Made by a program: the position numbers and the translations under genes. From Larix sibirica (Eukaryota; Streptophyta; Pinopsida; Pinales; Pinaceae): 21,365 nucleotides of DNA. The notes under the pieces are model-generated. The model saw only the letters and a program-made list of their open reading frames with translations, did no database searches and had not been told where the DNA came from. Shown piece by piece: positions 1 to 11,070 of this stretch. Positions within the stretch are counted from its first letter, which is position 1. The number at the start of each line of letters is the position of its first letter. The stretch covers positions 1-21,365 of the forward strand of contig NWUY0300042085.1 of the NCBI GenBank assembly GCA_004151065.3. The letters run 5' to 3'.

Positions 1-667
1 CCCCAACTAACCCCAACAGATGTTTGTCCCTCAATGTCCTCCTTTTTAGGAATGTAGGCTCTCTTATTCAAGGATGACATCATGGGTCTAGATACTAAGA
101 GGAGGGGTTTTGTGCTAGAATAATAGGTCCAAGTGAGCGAATGAGGTGTGCTAATTAGGGTGTGACAACCCTTTACAAAAGGTAATCACCTCTAGGCCAT
201 GTGTCCCAATGGGTTTATCTCCAGAAGCCTTGTACACCAACCCATGGGAATAAAGCCCAGCATGACAAAGGAAAACCACCACATCGAACATGCAGTTGGC
301 CATGCCACTAAGCCAACACTCATGGAAATAAAACCAAGGGGACCTACCATGACTTGATCAAGGGTATTTAACCCCCAAACTCCATACATGACACAACAAA
401 GCTTCAAACTTGGGCTTTACATCAAAAAACAATTAACTCCTTGCTCTGGTAGATCTAACTGGGAATGTTGCAGATACTCTTAGGCGTAATAGGTTGTAAA
501 AACATAAGTGCTAATTTTCAAATCCAATGAAAATAATGTACCCAAAGAGATAATTATAGTAGTTAAAGTCTTGAGAGACCAATATTTTAAAAGGAGATTA
601 GGCAAATTGACCCATAGCAAGACTATAATTGTTAAAGATTCTATAAAAAGGTTGACACAAGGCTGTC
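1..667. other. Intergenic sequence, no gene recognised
   Basis: I see no coding region here. Open stretches on both strands are short and do not resemble a protein family. Around 155-172 there is a GGGTGTGACAACCC-like motif of the sort seen at the ends of some plant Ty3/gypsy LTRs, but no partner LTR, primer-binding site or pol domain is visible, so I do not call an element. The first recognisable repeat unit of the ~390-bp array begins near 668. Confidence 0.5.
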
Positions 668-1052
668 GTAGTTTCAAAAATAACCCAACTCTATCCATAA
701 ACCAAGGCCTACATATGTTTTGTCTACAAGGAACAAAACTCCAAAATAAGAGAACCTTGTATATGATGATGAAAACAAATTGTACCTTCTAGAATATAAC
801 ACCACCTTGCTGATATCTATGAATGGAGTCTAATCATGTGCCTTTTAGAAAACAACCCAAGTTACCTTTATCCATGTATGGATCCAAAACCTACACTTTC
901 TATTCAAAAGCCTTAAGTCACTTGTATCTAATGCATAAACTTCTACTTCAAAGAAGGCAATGTTTGGAATATGAGTATTTTCCATTTTAGATTTCCTCGA
1001 CGTTTAGTAGTGTAGGACAATTAATATGCAATGTAGGCTAGATATATTAAAG
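668..1052 (+). repeat. ~390-bp tandem array, unit 1 (left of LINE-A)
   Basis: This is the leftmost recognisable unit of the array that resumes at 2804. It has the same order of landmarks as the other units: a GTTTCA-AAATAACCCAACTC start, AACCAAGGCCTACATATG, ACAAATTGTACCTTCTAGAAT, a CATGTATGGA block, AAGTCACTTGTAT, CAAAGAAGGC, a TTTTCCATTTTAGATT block, and an end at GACAATTAATATGCAATGTAG then ATATTAAAG. The unit stops at ATATTAAAG, where LINE-A begins, and its missing last bases (CTTATTTGTTACATA) appear at 2806-2820 on the far side of that element. Orientation is given as the strand read here. Confidence 0.9.
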
Positions 1053-2803
1053 TTTTTTTTTCACATAAAAAAATGTTATACTTGTTATTCCTTCATAATA
1101 AAAGTATATAATATACGTTTTCAGAGTTCCAGAAAATCACAAGCCTAAACAGGTTTCCTATCAACCTCCAGCATATAAAAACATTGTTCTTTCTACTTTA
1201 TACAAAACAAAGGATCTCTACTGGCATCAGACTGTATTTCGAAACACATTTGTTTTCCCAACATTGGATACAGGTCCCAGTACAGTCAAGCATAAGTAAG
1301 CAGAGTTATAAAACCCGAGATGAAATAACACATCATTCAAAAGAAAGGCAAGGAGCCCTACGCATGAAGGACCAAGTCTCTCCATTCCTCAAAAAATAGA
1401 ATGCCCTCATAAGTGAATAGGACCTTTTTTTATAGCTAGCCCGCTTCATAATTGAATTCTCTATAAACATGAGAATACTCCAGCCGTTGGATCATCAATT
1501 GAAGACCTTCGATTATGGATAGCCACCATTCCAAAAGTATGACCTGGAGGTTACATTTATGTTGTACCCGATCAAGAATGACTTTGGAGTCCCTTGCAAT
1601 CCTCAAGCTCTTAATATTTTGTAATGAGCAAAATGAAGACCACCGAAGGAAAGAAGCTTGCTTCTAGTGTTGGTACCCCTACAACAACACAACCATAGAT
1701 TGAAGAAATGTAAAGTTCACAACTTTAGAACTATCCCAACCCCGAAAATCGGCCCACCAATCTGTGAGGCTCCGTCGAAGAAGCCAACAAGTAACGATCC
1801 ATCAAATATGGGTGGGTTCATGTTCCTACGCAAAGTCCAACCCGAACTCTTATTAAATTCCCAAAAGGTGGTGAGAGCATGAAGGATAACTTTTATATAT
1901 CTCCTGGGCATGTCCTCAAATAAAACGATATTACGTTGTTTCCATATGGCTCAACTGACGAATACTGGGAGTTTCGACCACTAATAACCCATAGAAATCC
2001 AAGAAAATAGATAGTCCTCGAAGCTTTTAGTCGACCAATATTTTGTCACTTTTGTGAGCTTAATCACTTCCCTCCAAACCCCTTGTGTAAAGTCACAGAA
2101 AACAAACAAATGGTCAATGGATTCAGTTTTTCATCCTGCAAAGAACACAAAAGTCGAGACCCTAAACACCCCACTTGACTAAGTTGTCCCAAGTTAAAAA
2201 AAATTCTTTCCAACAACAACCAACAAAAGCACTTAATTTTCAGTGGGAAGTTCCACTTTGACAGCTTGGTGTTCCACCACTTTTCCCCACCGTCCCACTT
2301 GGAAACAACAATCAAATCAACTGCTAGCTTTGCCGTAACATGTCCACTTTCCACATTCCACAACCAAAGGAGTATATCTCCTGCATGATTCAACTAAACA
2401 CCTACATGATGGAGGCCCTAAATGTAATGAATCCATTCAGAATCCAGACCACGTTTGATATTTAGTTAGCTCAGTCACAGATTTCCAATGCTACCCCCCC
2501 CCCTCGATTTCCCATACCTCTGGCTTACACCCAAGGAAGAACAAGGATACCTTTCACCCGAATTTTTTTGGTCAAGTTATCAAATAAAATAGAGTATTCC
2601 ACTTCGTCGATGAGAGGATCCTTTCCCACCTTAATCTGCATACCATTTCCCGGCCTCCAAGCCAACCACCCTGTGATAACATCAATAGATTTAGCCAGAC
2701 CATTCCAGATGTTTGATCCACGGACATTTGTAAAAGGTTGACAACAAGATTTAAGCCTGCGTGGGAAAAGCCCACATGATTTCTAGTCATACCCAATAAC
2801 CAA
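1053..2803 (-). mobile_element. LINE-A: 5'-truncated non-LTR retrotransposon (3' part of ORF2 plus 3' UTR)
   Basis: On the minus strand this is the end of a plant LINE. The element's 3' tail is the T9 run at 1053-1061 (A-tail on the minus strand), preceded in the sense direction by a TTTTTTTATGTG tail like that of LINE-B. In the sense direction the order is the region between RT and zf-RVT (about 2800-2530), a zf-RVT-like block (about 2393-2064), and RNase H (about 1795-1358). APE and RT are absent, so the copy is 5'-truncated. It sits inside the ~390-bp array: unit 1 ends ATATTAAAG at 1052 and the array resumes with AAAGCTTATTTG at 2802, so a 4-bp AAAG may be the target duplication or simple microhomology. 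Many frameshifts and stops show it is dead. Confidence 0.85.
1358..2803 (-). pseudogene. LINE-A ORF2 remnant: zf-RVT and RNase H
   Basis: This is decayed coding sequence read on the minus strand. The stretch 2064-2393 contains KLSKWNFPLKIKCFCW, the zf-RVT core seen in plant LINEs. The stretch 1717-1911 contains LVGFFDGASQIGG, the first RNase H strand with its catalytic Asp. Further on, TNTRSKLLS has Lys where the RNase H Glu normally lies, then RDSKVILD carries the next Asp and HVYREFNYEA the His region. The frame ends at a TAG at 1358-1360 after a GILFFEEWRD tail typical of these ORFs. Several frame changes separate the blocks, so no protein is made. Confidence 0.8.
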
Positions 2804-5197
2804 AGCTTATTTGTTACATAGTTTCATAAATAACCCAACTCCATCCATAAACCGAGGCCTACATATGTTTTTCCAACAAAGAACAAAACTCCAAAATAAA
2901 AAAGACTTGCATATATGATGATGAAACAAATTGTACCTTCTAGAAGAGACCACCACCTTGCTTGTATCTATGCATGGAGTCTAATCATGTGCCTTTTATA
3001 AAACAACCCAAGTCACTTTTATCCATGTATGGAGCCAAAACCTATACCTTTTACTAAAAATCCTTAAGTCACTTTCATTTAGGTTGCTTGAAAGAAGGTC
3101 ATGCTTGGCATAGGAGTATTTTCCATTTTAGATTGCCTCAATGTTTAATAGTGTAAGACAATTAATATGCAGTGCAATCATATTAAAGCTTATTTGTTAC
3201 ATAGTTTCATAAATAAGACAACTCCATCCATAAACCAAGGTCTACATATGTTTTGTCCAACAAGGAACAAATCTCCAAAATAAGAATAAAATAAAATAAA
3301 ATAACCTTGCATATGATGATAAAAACAAATTGTACCTTCTATAATAGACACCACCTTGCTTGTATCCATGCATGGAGTCTATTCATGTCCCTTTCAGAAA
3401 ACACCACAAGTCACTTTTATCCATGTATGGAGCCAAAACCTATACCTTTTACTAAAAAGCCTTAAGTCACTTGCATTTAAGTCGCTCCAAAGAAGGCAAT
3501 GTTTGGAATAAGAGTATTTCCCATTTGCCTCAATGTTTAATAGTGTAAGACAATTAATATGCAATATAGGACAATCATATTAAAGCTTATCCATTACATA
3601 GTTTCATAAATAACCCAACTTTATCCATAAACCAAGGCCTACATGTTTTGTCCAACAAGGAACACATTTCCAAAATAAAAAAAACCTTGCCTATGATGAT
3701 GAAAACAAATTGTACCTTCTAGAATAGACCACCACCTTGCTTGTATCCATGCATGGAATCTAATCATGTGCTTTTTAGAAAACACCCCAAGTCACGTTAT
3801 CCATGTATAGAGCCAAAACTTGTACCTTTTGCTAAAAATCCTTAAGTCACTTGCATTTAAGTCGCTTCAAAGAAGGCAATGTTTGGCATAGGAGTATTTT
3901 CCATTTTAGATTGCCTCGATGTTTAATAGTGTAAGACAATTAATATGCAATGTAGGACAATCATATTAAATATTATTCATTACATAGTTTCATAAATAAG
4001 TTTCATAAATAACCCAACTCCATCCATAAACTAAGGCCTACATATGTTTTTTCCATCAAGGAACAAATTTCCAAAATAAAAAAATAAAAACCTTGCATAT
4101 GCTGATGAAAACAAATTGTACCTTGTAGAATAGACCACCGCCTTGCTTGTATCCATGCATAGATTCTAATCATGTGCCTTTTAGAAAACACCCCAAGGAA
4201 ATTGTATCCATATATGGAGCCAAAACCTATACCTTCTACTAAAAACCTCAAGTCACGTGTATCCAATGCATAAAGTTGTTTTGAATAAATCCGTGTATTT
4301 TCCATTTTAGATTTCCTCAATGTTTAGTATGGTAAGAAATTAATATGCAATGTAGCACAATCATATTAAAGCTTATTTATTACATAGTTTCATAAATAAC
4401 CCAACTCCATCCATAAACCAAGGCCTACATATGTTTTGTCCGACAAAGAACAAAACTCTTAAATAAGAAAGCCTTTCATATCATGATGAAAACAAATTGT
4501 ACCTTCTAGAATAGACTACCGCCGATGGAGTCAGCTTATCATGTACCTTTTAGAAAACAGCCCAAGTCACTTCTATCCATGTATGGAGCCAAAACCTATG
4601 CCTTTTACTAAAAAACCTTAAGTCACTTGTATCTAAGCCGCTTCAAAGAAGGCCATGTTTGGCATAAGAGTATTTTCCATTTTAGGTTGCCTCACTGTTT
4701 AATACTGTAAGAAAATTAATATGCAATGTGTGAAATCATATTAAAGCTTATTCGTTACATAGTTTCATAAATAATCCAGCTCCATCCATAAACCAGGGCC
4801 TACATATGTTTTGTCCAACAAAGAACAAATCTCCAAAACAAAAAAAACCCTTGCATATGATGATGAAAACAAATTGTACCTTGTAGAATAGACAACCACC
4901 TTGCTTTTATCCATGCATGGAGTCTAATCATGTGCCTTTTAGAAAAGACCCCAAGTCACTTGTATGGAGCCAAAACCTATATCTTTTACAAAAAAACCTT
5001 AAGTCACTTGCATCTAAGGTTTTTTTGTAAAAGATATAGAAGGCCATGTTTGGCATAGGAGTATTTTCTATTTTAGATTGCCTCAATATTTAATAGTGTA
5101 AGACAATTAATATTCAATGTAGGACAATCATATTAAAGCTTATTCGTTACATAGTTTCATAAATAGCACAACTCCATCCATAAACCAGGGCCTACAT
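2804..5197 (+). repeat. ~390-bp tandem array, units 2-8 (between the two LINEs)
   Basis: Units restart at the landmark GTTTCATAAATA at 2821, 3204, 3601, 3987, 4387, 4762 and 5154, giving lengths of 383, 397, 386, 400, 375 and 392 bp. The last unit is cut by LINE-B after CCTACAT at 5197. Each unit contains two older ~55-bp subrepeats, the first beginning TCCATGCATGGAG (TCCATGCATGGA is a perfect palindrome in several units) and the second TCCATGTATGGAGCC; both end in AAGTCACTT. A 13-bp duplication of GTTTCATAAATAA occurs at 3987-4012. No protein is encoded; short ORFs here are chance readings of the repeat. Confidence 0.93.
4977..5039. repeat. Perfect 25-bp inverted repeat inside array unit 7
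   Basis: The left arm 4977-5001 and right arm 5015-5039 are exact reverse complements, separated by 13 nt (5002-5014). Other units read AAGTCACTTGCATTTAAGTC then GCTTCAAAGAAGGC at this place. In unit 7 the AGTCGCTTCAA part is replaced by an inverted copy of the sequence just upstream (CTATATCTTTTAC...). The left arm is normal array sequence and the right arm is the new piece. Confidence 0.95.
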
Positions 5198-5221
5198 AAA
5201 TAACACAGCTCCATCCATAAA
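5195..5221 (+). repeat. Duplicated array fragment at the LINE-B 5' junction
   Basis: A 27-bp stretch (5195-5221) copies 5158-5184 of the same unit with two mismatches and sits directly against the first LINE-B base. It is not repeated after the A-tail at 11120, so it is not an ordinary target-site duplication. It looks like filler copied from the target during insertion. Confidence 0.7.
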
Positions 5222-6769
5222 GTGGGTTCTGAGACTGAAGGAAGCTCTGAGTCCAAGTGCGTAGGTATTACATTCGAGAGGGTTAAGAAGGGGCGTCTGG
5301 TGTGCATACTAGGAAAAGACATTGCTTTTGATATGGTCTCGGCACTTTCCCAAAGGGCGTTGATTGTAAAATTCGAATACATTAAGATCTCTCATCCTCA
5401 CCTTTTACAATGGATCAGGGAGTGTTGGAAACCCTACATTTTAAACATTCCTAGGGTTATCACTCTTTCAAACGGTTGGATGGTCTTTCTCTTTTTATCT
5501 AAAGCTGACAGAAGGAAGATTGAGGAACGTTTTTGGGTGGTAGGTTGTGGCTCTTTAGTGTTGAGTCATTGGCATGTGGGTTTTGATCCAAAGCACGAGA
5601 AACTTACTAAGAGACATCTCTAGGTTAAAATGTCGGGCTTTCCCCTACATTGTTGGAATCCGCAGGGTTTTATGGTTCTCACCAATTCCATTGGGAATTA
5701 TATCTTGATCGAAGACGAGTTCCTCTTCGGTTCCGATAGGAATACTCCTCGGATGTTGGTGGAGATGGATTTGAAGGAGGGTCTGACTGAAGAAATGGAG
5801 ATCATTTGAGAAGGGGGGACTATCATTCAAACTCTTGACTATTGGAAGGTAGCCTTCCGGGGTTTCCTATGTAAAGCGATGAGACATTCTAAAGCTTTTT
5901 CCCCTCGAGATAAGCACAGGAGTATTATTCCTCCAGATACGCAGGAGGGGTCAGTGGGGATTTCTGAAGACTCTAATGGTGGAACCCTCTTTCCGCTACC
6001 ACTAGCTATCGACTTGGCTCGTCAGACTGTGGGTAAGTTTGTACAAACCCTATCGATTGTTTTAAAATTTATCCCTATTAAGGAGCTCTGTAACACTTTT
6101 GAAGGTTTGTTGGTGGGTGGACCGGATAAGTTGGGCGGGACTACCATGGATGGTTTTTCCTCAGATTCACCGGATGTTAAGAGTGGTATGAAAGCTCCTG
6201 GAGGGCCTGTTGTGGAGAAAACATCTTTTGTCGAGAAGGCGTTACCTTGTCCCCCTGGTGACCTTGAGTTTCCAAAAGCGATTGATCCCTGTAAATTTAT
6301 GATTCTGGTGACACTTCCCTGACACAGCAGGAGGGGGATATGCACCCACATATTACCCTTTCCAATTGTCCATCCCTGACTGTTAACCCTAACCCTTCGC
6401 TTGGGATAAATATTTCTTCCTCGCATATTCACGATCTGATTACTAGCTCGCCCTCTTCTTTCCTCCCGTCCGAGGATCTGAAAGAACTGGTCCCTATCTA
6501 CTCGGCCACCGCACACCCTAGCCCTGGCACTATTCCTATCATTGATTTTCAATGGGAATGTTACTATTAGGAAGCCGAGAAAACCCAAGAAAGTTAACGT
6601 CTTAAATGCAAGGGAGAAACCCGGGGATTTGGAAACACCTCTTGGAAACCCTTGCTCCAATCAACGGGTTGTTTCCTTATTTGATAGAGGTCTATCAAAT
6701 GATATTGCTTCACATTCTACTGATTGGGCTCTTAGAGAGAAGGCGACCATGTTTAGGGGTTACAAATGA
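5222..6769 (+). pseudogene. LINE-B ORF1 remnant (DUF4283-like nucleic-acid-binding protein)
   Basis: The frame is open from the 5' junction without a start ATG, so the protein is N-terminally truncated. The first ~130 codons (GRLVCILGKDIAFDMVSAL, LLQWIRECWKP, GWMVFLFLSKADRRKIEERF) match the DUF4283 pattern of plant LINE ORF1. A conserved GFPLHCWN and LVEMDLKEGL segment follows, then a zinc-knuckle remnant near 5864-5905 (FLCKAMRHSKAFSPRD) that keeps only one Cys and the His of the expected CCHC. In-frame stops lie at 5621 (TAG) and 5807 (TGA), both where Trp is expected. Frame changes near 6300 and 6545 break the low-complexity C-terminal half. The final frame ends TGA at 6767-6769, overlapping the ORF2 ATG. 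Confidence 0.85.
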
Positions 6770-9700
6770 ATCTTATGTCCCTAAATATTCGAGGGTTTGG
6801 TAGTGGACCCAAGCACACTGCCTTGAGACGTATTATGGAAAACATAAAACCCTATATTGTTTTGTTACAGGAGACTATGATATTCTTGGAGGAATATTGC
6901 AAGAACTTTCTGAAATTGAAACCTAGTTGGAGGACCTGTTCTTTGGACTCTTCGGGTTTATCTGGGGGTATTTCAGTGGCCTGGAACCCATACTTGGCTA
7001 ATATGAAGGAATTTTCTAATTTTGCAGGTCTTATGATTGAAGGCAATCTAAAAGGCTTTCGGCATTGTCTAAGGATCCTCAATATTTACGGACCTTATAA
7101 CAACCGAAAACCTTTATGGGAGAAGATTTTCAGCTCTGGTTTATCTACAGATGGGCCTTTAATTTTGGCTAGGGACCTAAATTTCACGGTGTCCCAGGAG
7201 GAAGTTTGGGGTGTTGGTAATAAGGAGGATCCATTGGAAGACTTTCTACTCACAAGGTTCGAGTCCTGTAGACTGGTGGATGTTGTTCCAAACGTCCTGG
7301 TTCCGACCTGGGAAAATAGAATATGTGGGGCATCCGATATAGCCAAACGCCTTGACCAATACTATATTTCAGAATTCCTTTGTGACGATATTGGGAGGTA
7401 TCGTTCTTGGGCTTACTCATCGGGCATTTCAGATCATAAGGCGATTATCCTGCAGCTGGATTTTGATTTGGCTTTTGTGAAATATCCATTTAAATTCAAC
7501 CCTAGTTGGATGGAGGTGGACAATTTCAACCAGATGATTACAGATAAGTGGCACTCTTTCGTGGATAATTACAGTTCTTCTCCTATGTCCAGATTCATTA
7601 AGAAGCTTTCGCTATTAAAGGATGTTGTTATTACTTGGGAGAAAGAACAGAAATGTAAAAATGCAAAAAACTTTCTGCAATTGAAGCTGAGATACAAGCC
7701 CTATCTCGATGTGTGGATGAGGGTATGTTCTCGGTGTATAGGAAGGAGAGACTTACTGTGCTTGAATGTACAAAACAGAAACTCTTAAGGCTCCTTGAGG
7801 AGACCTAGAGGAAAAAGAGTAGGGTGATTTGGCTGCGAGCAGGAGACAACAATACAAAAAAATTTCACTAGTTTTCTAATCAACGTAGGTTGAAAAATTC
7901 GATTTGGGAGATGAAAAAATCTAGAAATGAGACCTATTATGATGCTGTGTCTCTTAAATGTGCAGTTGTCGAACATTTCAAGGATATTTATACCAGTAAT
8001 CATCATCCAGTTATAGATAAACAATTGAAGATAATTAAAAACTTCTCCAAGTTCTTTGGAGATGAAGACTGTGTGGAAATTGACAAGAAGATAACCGTGG
8101 ATGAACTGTTACAGACCTTGAAAATTTTTGCCAAAAACAAGAGTCCAGGACCGGATGGGTGGACTGTTGAATTTTATTTACAGTTCTTTGATTTGCTGGG
8201 GGAGGAGCTAATTGTAGCTATCGATGAGACCAGAAGAAAGGGCTGGATTCCTCCTAATCTGAATTCTACCTATATTACACTTATTCCCAAGGTTGATTGC
8301 ACTGAATCCTTTAATGATTATCGCCCTATTTCGCTATGCAATCTTCTATACAAGATTATTACTAAGATCATTTTTGAACGTATAAAGCCATTTCTGGGAT
8401 TGTCCATTTCTGAGGAACAATTTGGCTTTCTCCCCAAACAACAAATTCAGGATGTTGTTGGAATTGCGCAGGAGGGACTGCATTCCATCAAGCAAAAGAG
8501 ATTATCAGCATTTATCTTAAAGATGGACCTCATTAAAGCCTGTGACCGCAACGATTGGACCTATTTAAGGTTGATTTTTATTCAGATCGGCTTGATATCT
8601 AAAATCACCAATTGGATCATGGTGTGCATAACTTCTCCCAGGTATGCGGTCTTGATCAATGGCTCACCTTCGCAATACTTCTGTGGAAATAGGGGGATTA
8701 GGCAAGGATGCCCCCTCTCTCCGTACTTATTTATCCTGACAATTGAAGGTTTGAGTCTTTTAATCAAGGATGCTAGAAATCTTAATGACATCAAAGGGAT
8801 TAAGGTTGACAATGCCCTCTACATTTCACACCTACTTTTTGTGGATGATGTTCTCATTTTTGGGGAAGGCTCGATGGAGGAATGGGATCACTTTCAATCC
8901 ATCTTAACACTTTTCTATGACGCTTCGGGCATGATTATTAGTACACATAAATCTTCATTTATTTACTCTTGTGACAATCCTTTAATTATTAATCACATTG
9001 CCCATATTTTTCCCTACAAGATGAACCCTTTGGACAGGGGTATCCGTTACTTGGGTTTCAGTCTAAAACCTAATGCATGTGGCATCAAACACTGGACTTG
9101 GCTCATTCAAAAAATTCAAAAGCGGATCAATTTCTGGTCTTACAAATTATTGTCACTTGGAGGAAGAATGATACTTGTTAAACATGTTATTCATAGCATT
9201 CCGGTGTACTGGTTTTCTTTATTCCAGGTACCGGTTGGTGTTATCTCCTTGATCAAAAGGCTGATGTTTCACTTCTTATGGGCTGGTAAGTTAAACATCT
9301 ACAAATTTCACTTGACTTCGTGGGCTAGCATCTCTCTTCCAAGGTCTTATGGAGGCTCGGGAATAAAGAATTTGTGCTGGTTTAACTCTACCTTATGTGC
9401 GCGAAGTGTTTGGCGAGTTGTATTTGATCATGGCCTTTGAGGGAGAGTGATAATACAAATATTTGAAGCAGATGGATGTGGCGACTTGGATAAGACGTTT
9501 TGGGTACACTTTTACATATGGGTCTTGTATTTGGGGAAGCTTGTTAAATTCCTTCCCGGTCATCAATAAACATTTATGTTGGTCTGTGGGGCAGGATATA
9601 CAAGTTTTTTAGGAGTGGACCCAATTGTTGGGCTGACAGAGAACTTCTCTTTCTCTTTAGCTTTGCTAGAAGCCATACATCACCAGGGTGTTTTTGTTAT

Positions 9701-10868
9701 CAAACAAGCTATCAGGGAGCAGAAGGATCCCACTATGCATTGGAAATCATCTAGGGATTTTGGCCTAACTGGTAGAGTGGCTGAAGAATGGGACTGTTTT
9801 GTCAGTAAACTATATCATTCAGGTATTTCTTTGACAAACTCGGTCGATGTGCTAGTTTGGAACTATAACAGTCATAGTGGGATAGTCAAGGTTGACTTGG
9901 CCTATATCTTATCCTTGAGAATAAGACCTTTGTAACTTCGCCGTGGTGGACTCAGTGGTTCTGGAAGGCCGATATTCCACATAAAATTAAGTGTTTTATG
10001 TGGTTAGCCTGTAAAAGGAAGATTTTAACGTGGGAGGTTTTATAGAGGCGGGGATACTCTAGGCCAGGCAGATGTATACTATGTTGTTTATGTGAGGATT
10101 CGTTGTATCACATTTTTGGTGACTGTATCTTCATTCAACAGGTTTGGTTGGAATTGGGTGCGTTATTCCAGTCTTCTTTCATTTGGGATGCGGGATCTCT
10201 TGAAGACAACTTGAACAATTGGTTTAAGAGACGAAGCCCATGGACAAATCTCCCTTTACTTACCATTTGGCATGTCTGGAAAGCAAGGAACTTCGGTATT
10301 TTTGAAGGACCTATTTTGAAACCGTATCAAGTTAGCATAAAAGTGAAGGCGCAGTTCAGTGTTTTTTCCAAGGTGGTTGACCATAGGCATTCTAGGAGGA
10401 CTCGCTTCTCGGTTATGGATCAAAGTTTGTTGATTGGCTTCATCGATGGAGAGTCCTAGCATTGTATTTGTGGGGCTAGTATGGTTTTGAAACTGGATCC
10501 TGGCCACTATTTTAAACTAAAGCTGAAGGCTGGGAAGGGTACCAATACTAGAACATAGCTCTTAGCTCTTTGGGGCCTGCTCCTATTTGCCAAGAAGAGG
10601 GAGATTAATGCTCTTTGTGTTGTGGGGGATTCAAAGGTAGTCATTGACTAGGCTAAGAGAGACTTCATTCTTACTTCACTAATTTTGGATCCTTGGTTGC
10701 GTCGTACTCAAGTTTCACTAGATCTCGTTCAAGCATATCTACAGGGAATACAACGTGGGAGCCAACTCCTTGTCAAAACTTGCCATCAAAAGTATGGATG
10801 GCTATATCCACTTTGAAGAATACAGGAATAGCTCCATCTGTGACTCGGGTCATATGATCTTGTTCTAA
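6766..10868 (+). pseudogene. LINE-B ORF2 remnant (APE endonuclease, reverse transcriptase, zf-RVT, RNase H)
   Basis: Start ATG at 6766. The APE domain (6766 to about 7470) keeps LNIRGFG, LLQET, LNIYGPY, a (G to R) RDLNF, RLDQ and SDH at 7429-7437. A frameshift near 7670 and stops at 7806 and 7869 follow. The RT domain runs open from about 7872 to 9440 (over 500 codons) with KSPGPDGW, LIPKV, YRPISLCN, KMDLIKACDR, RGIRQGCPLSPYLF and the catalytic FVDD at 8838-8849. After a TGA at 9438 there are frame changes near 9450, 9590, 9920 and 10725 and stops at 10043, 10457, 10556 and 10649. The zf-RVT lies about 9940-10160 (CILCCLC...HIFGDC). RNase H lies about 10430-10868 (GFIDGES, GDSKVVID, HIYREYN). 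Total length corresponds to about 1,367 codons, usual for this family. Confidence 0.92.
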
Positions 10869-11070
10869 TATTCTTCACTTCGCTCGTTTGTGCCTCTCAG
10901 TTTGATACTTGGGTTTTGCGTTTTATATGAGGACTTTGTGTCCCTATCAACAAACTTATTTGTAGGTCGCTTTTTGGTCTGTTTTATCATGCAAATTTCG
11001 GAATATCTTAGCAACTTTTCTGGACCTGAGTAAAATATTGACTCAGTTATTTATGATGTATATATTTGAC

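Noticed and set aside
155-180. LTR-retrotransposon end
   Set aside because: Only a TGTGACAACCC-like motif is present, with no paired LTR, primer-binding site, polypurine tract or pol protein.
1184-1399. 71-codon ORF on the plus strand
   Set aside because: It lies antisense to the LINE-A 3' UTR and C-terminus, with no recognisable motif.
4003-4320. 105-codon minus-strand ORF
   Set aside because: It falls wholly within the tandem array and has no counterpart in neighbouring units, as a real repeat-encoded protein would.
668-5197. CRISPR-like array
   Set aside because: Units are ~390 bp, diverged throughout with no short conserved repeat plus unique spacers, and the context is a plant nuclear genome.
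6022-6660. 212-codon ORF on the minus strand
   Set aside because: It is antisense to the LINE-B ORF1/ORF2 border, starts within no known gene context, and resembles no family; a shadow of coding-like composition.
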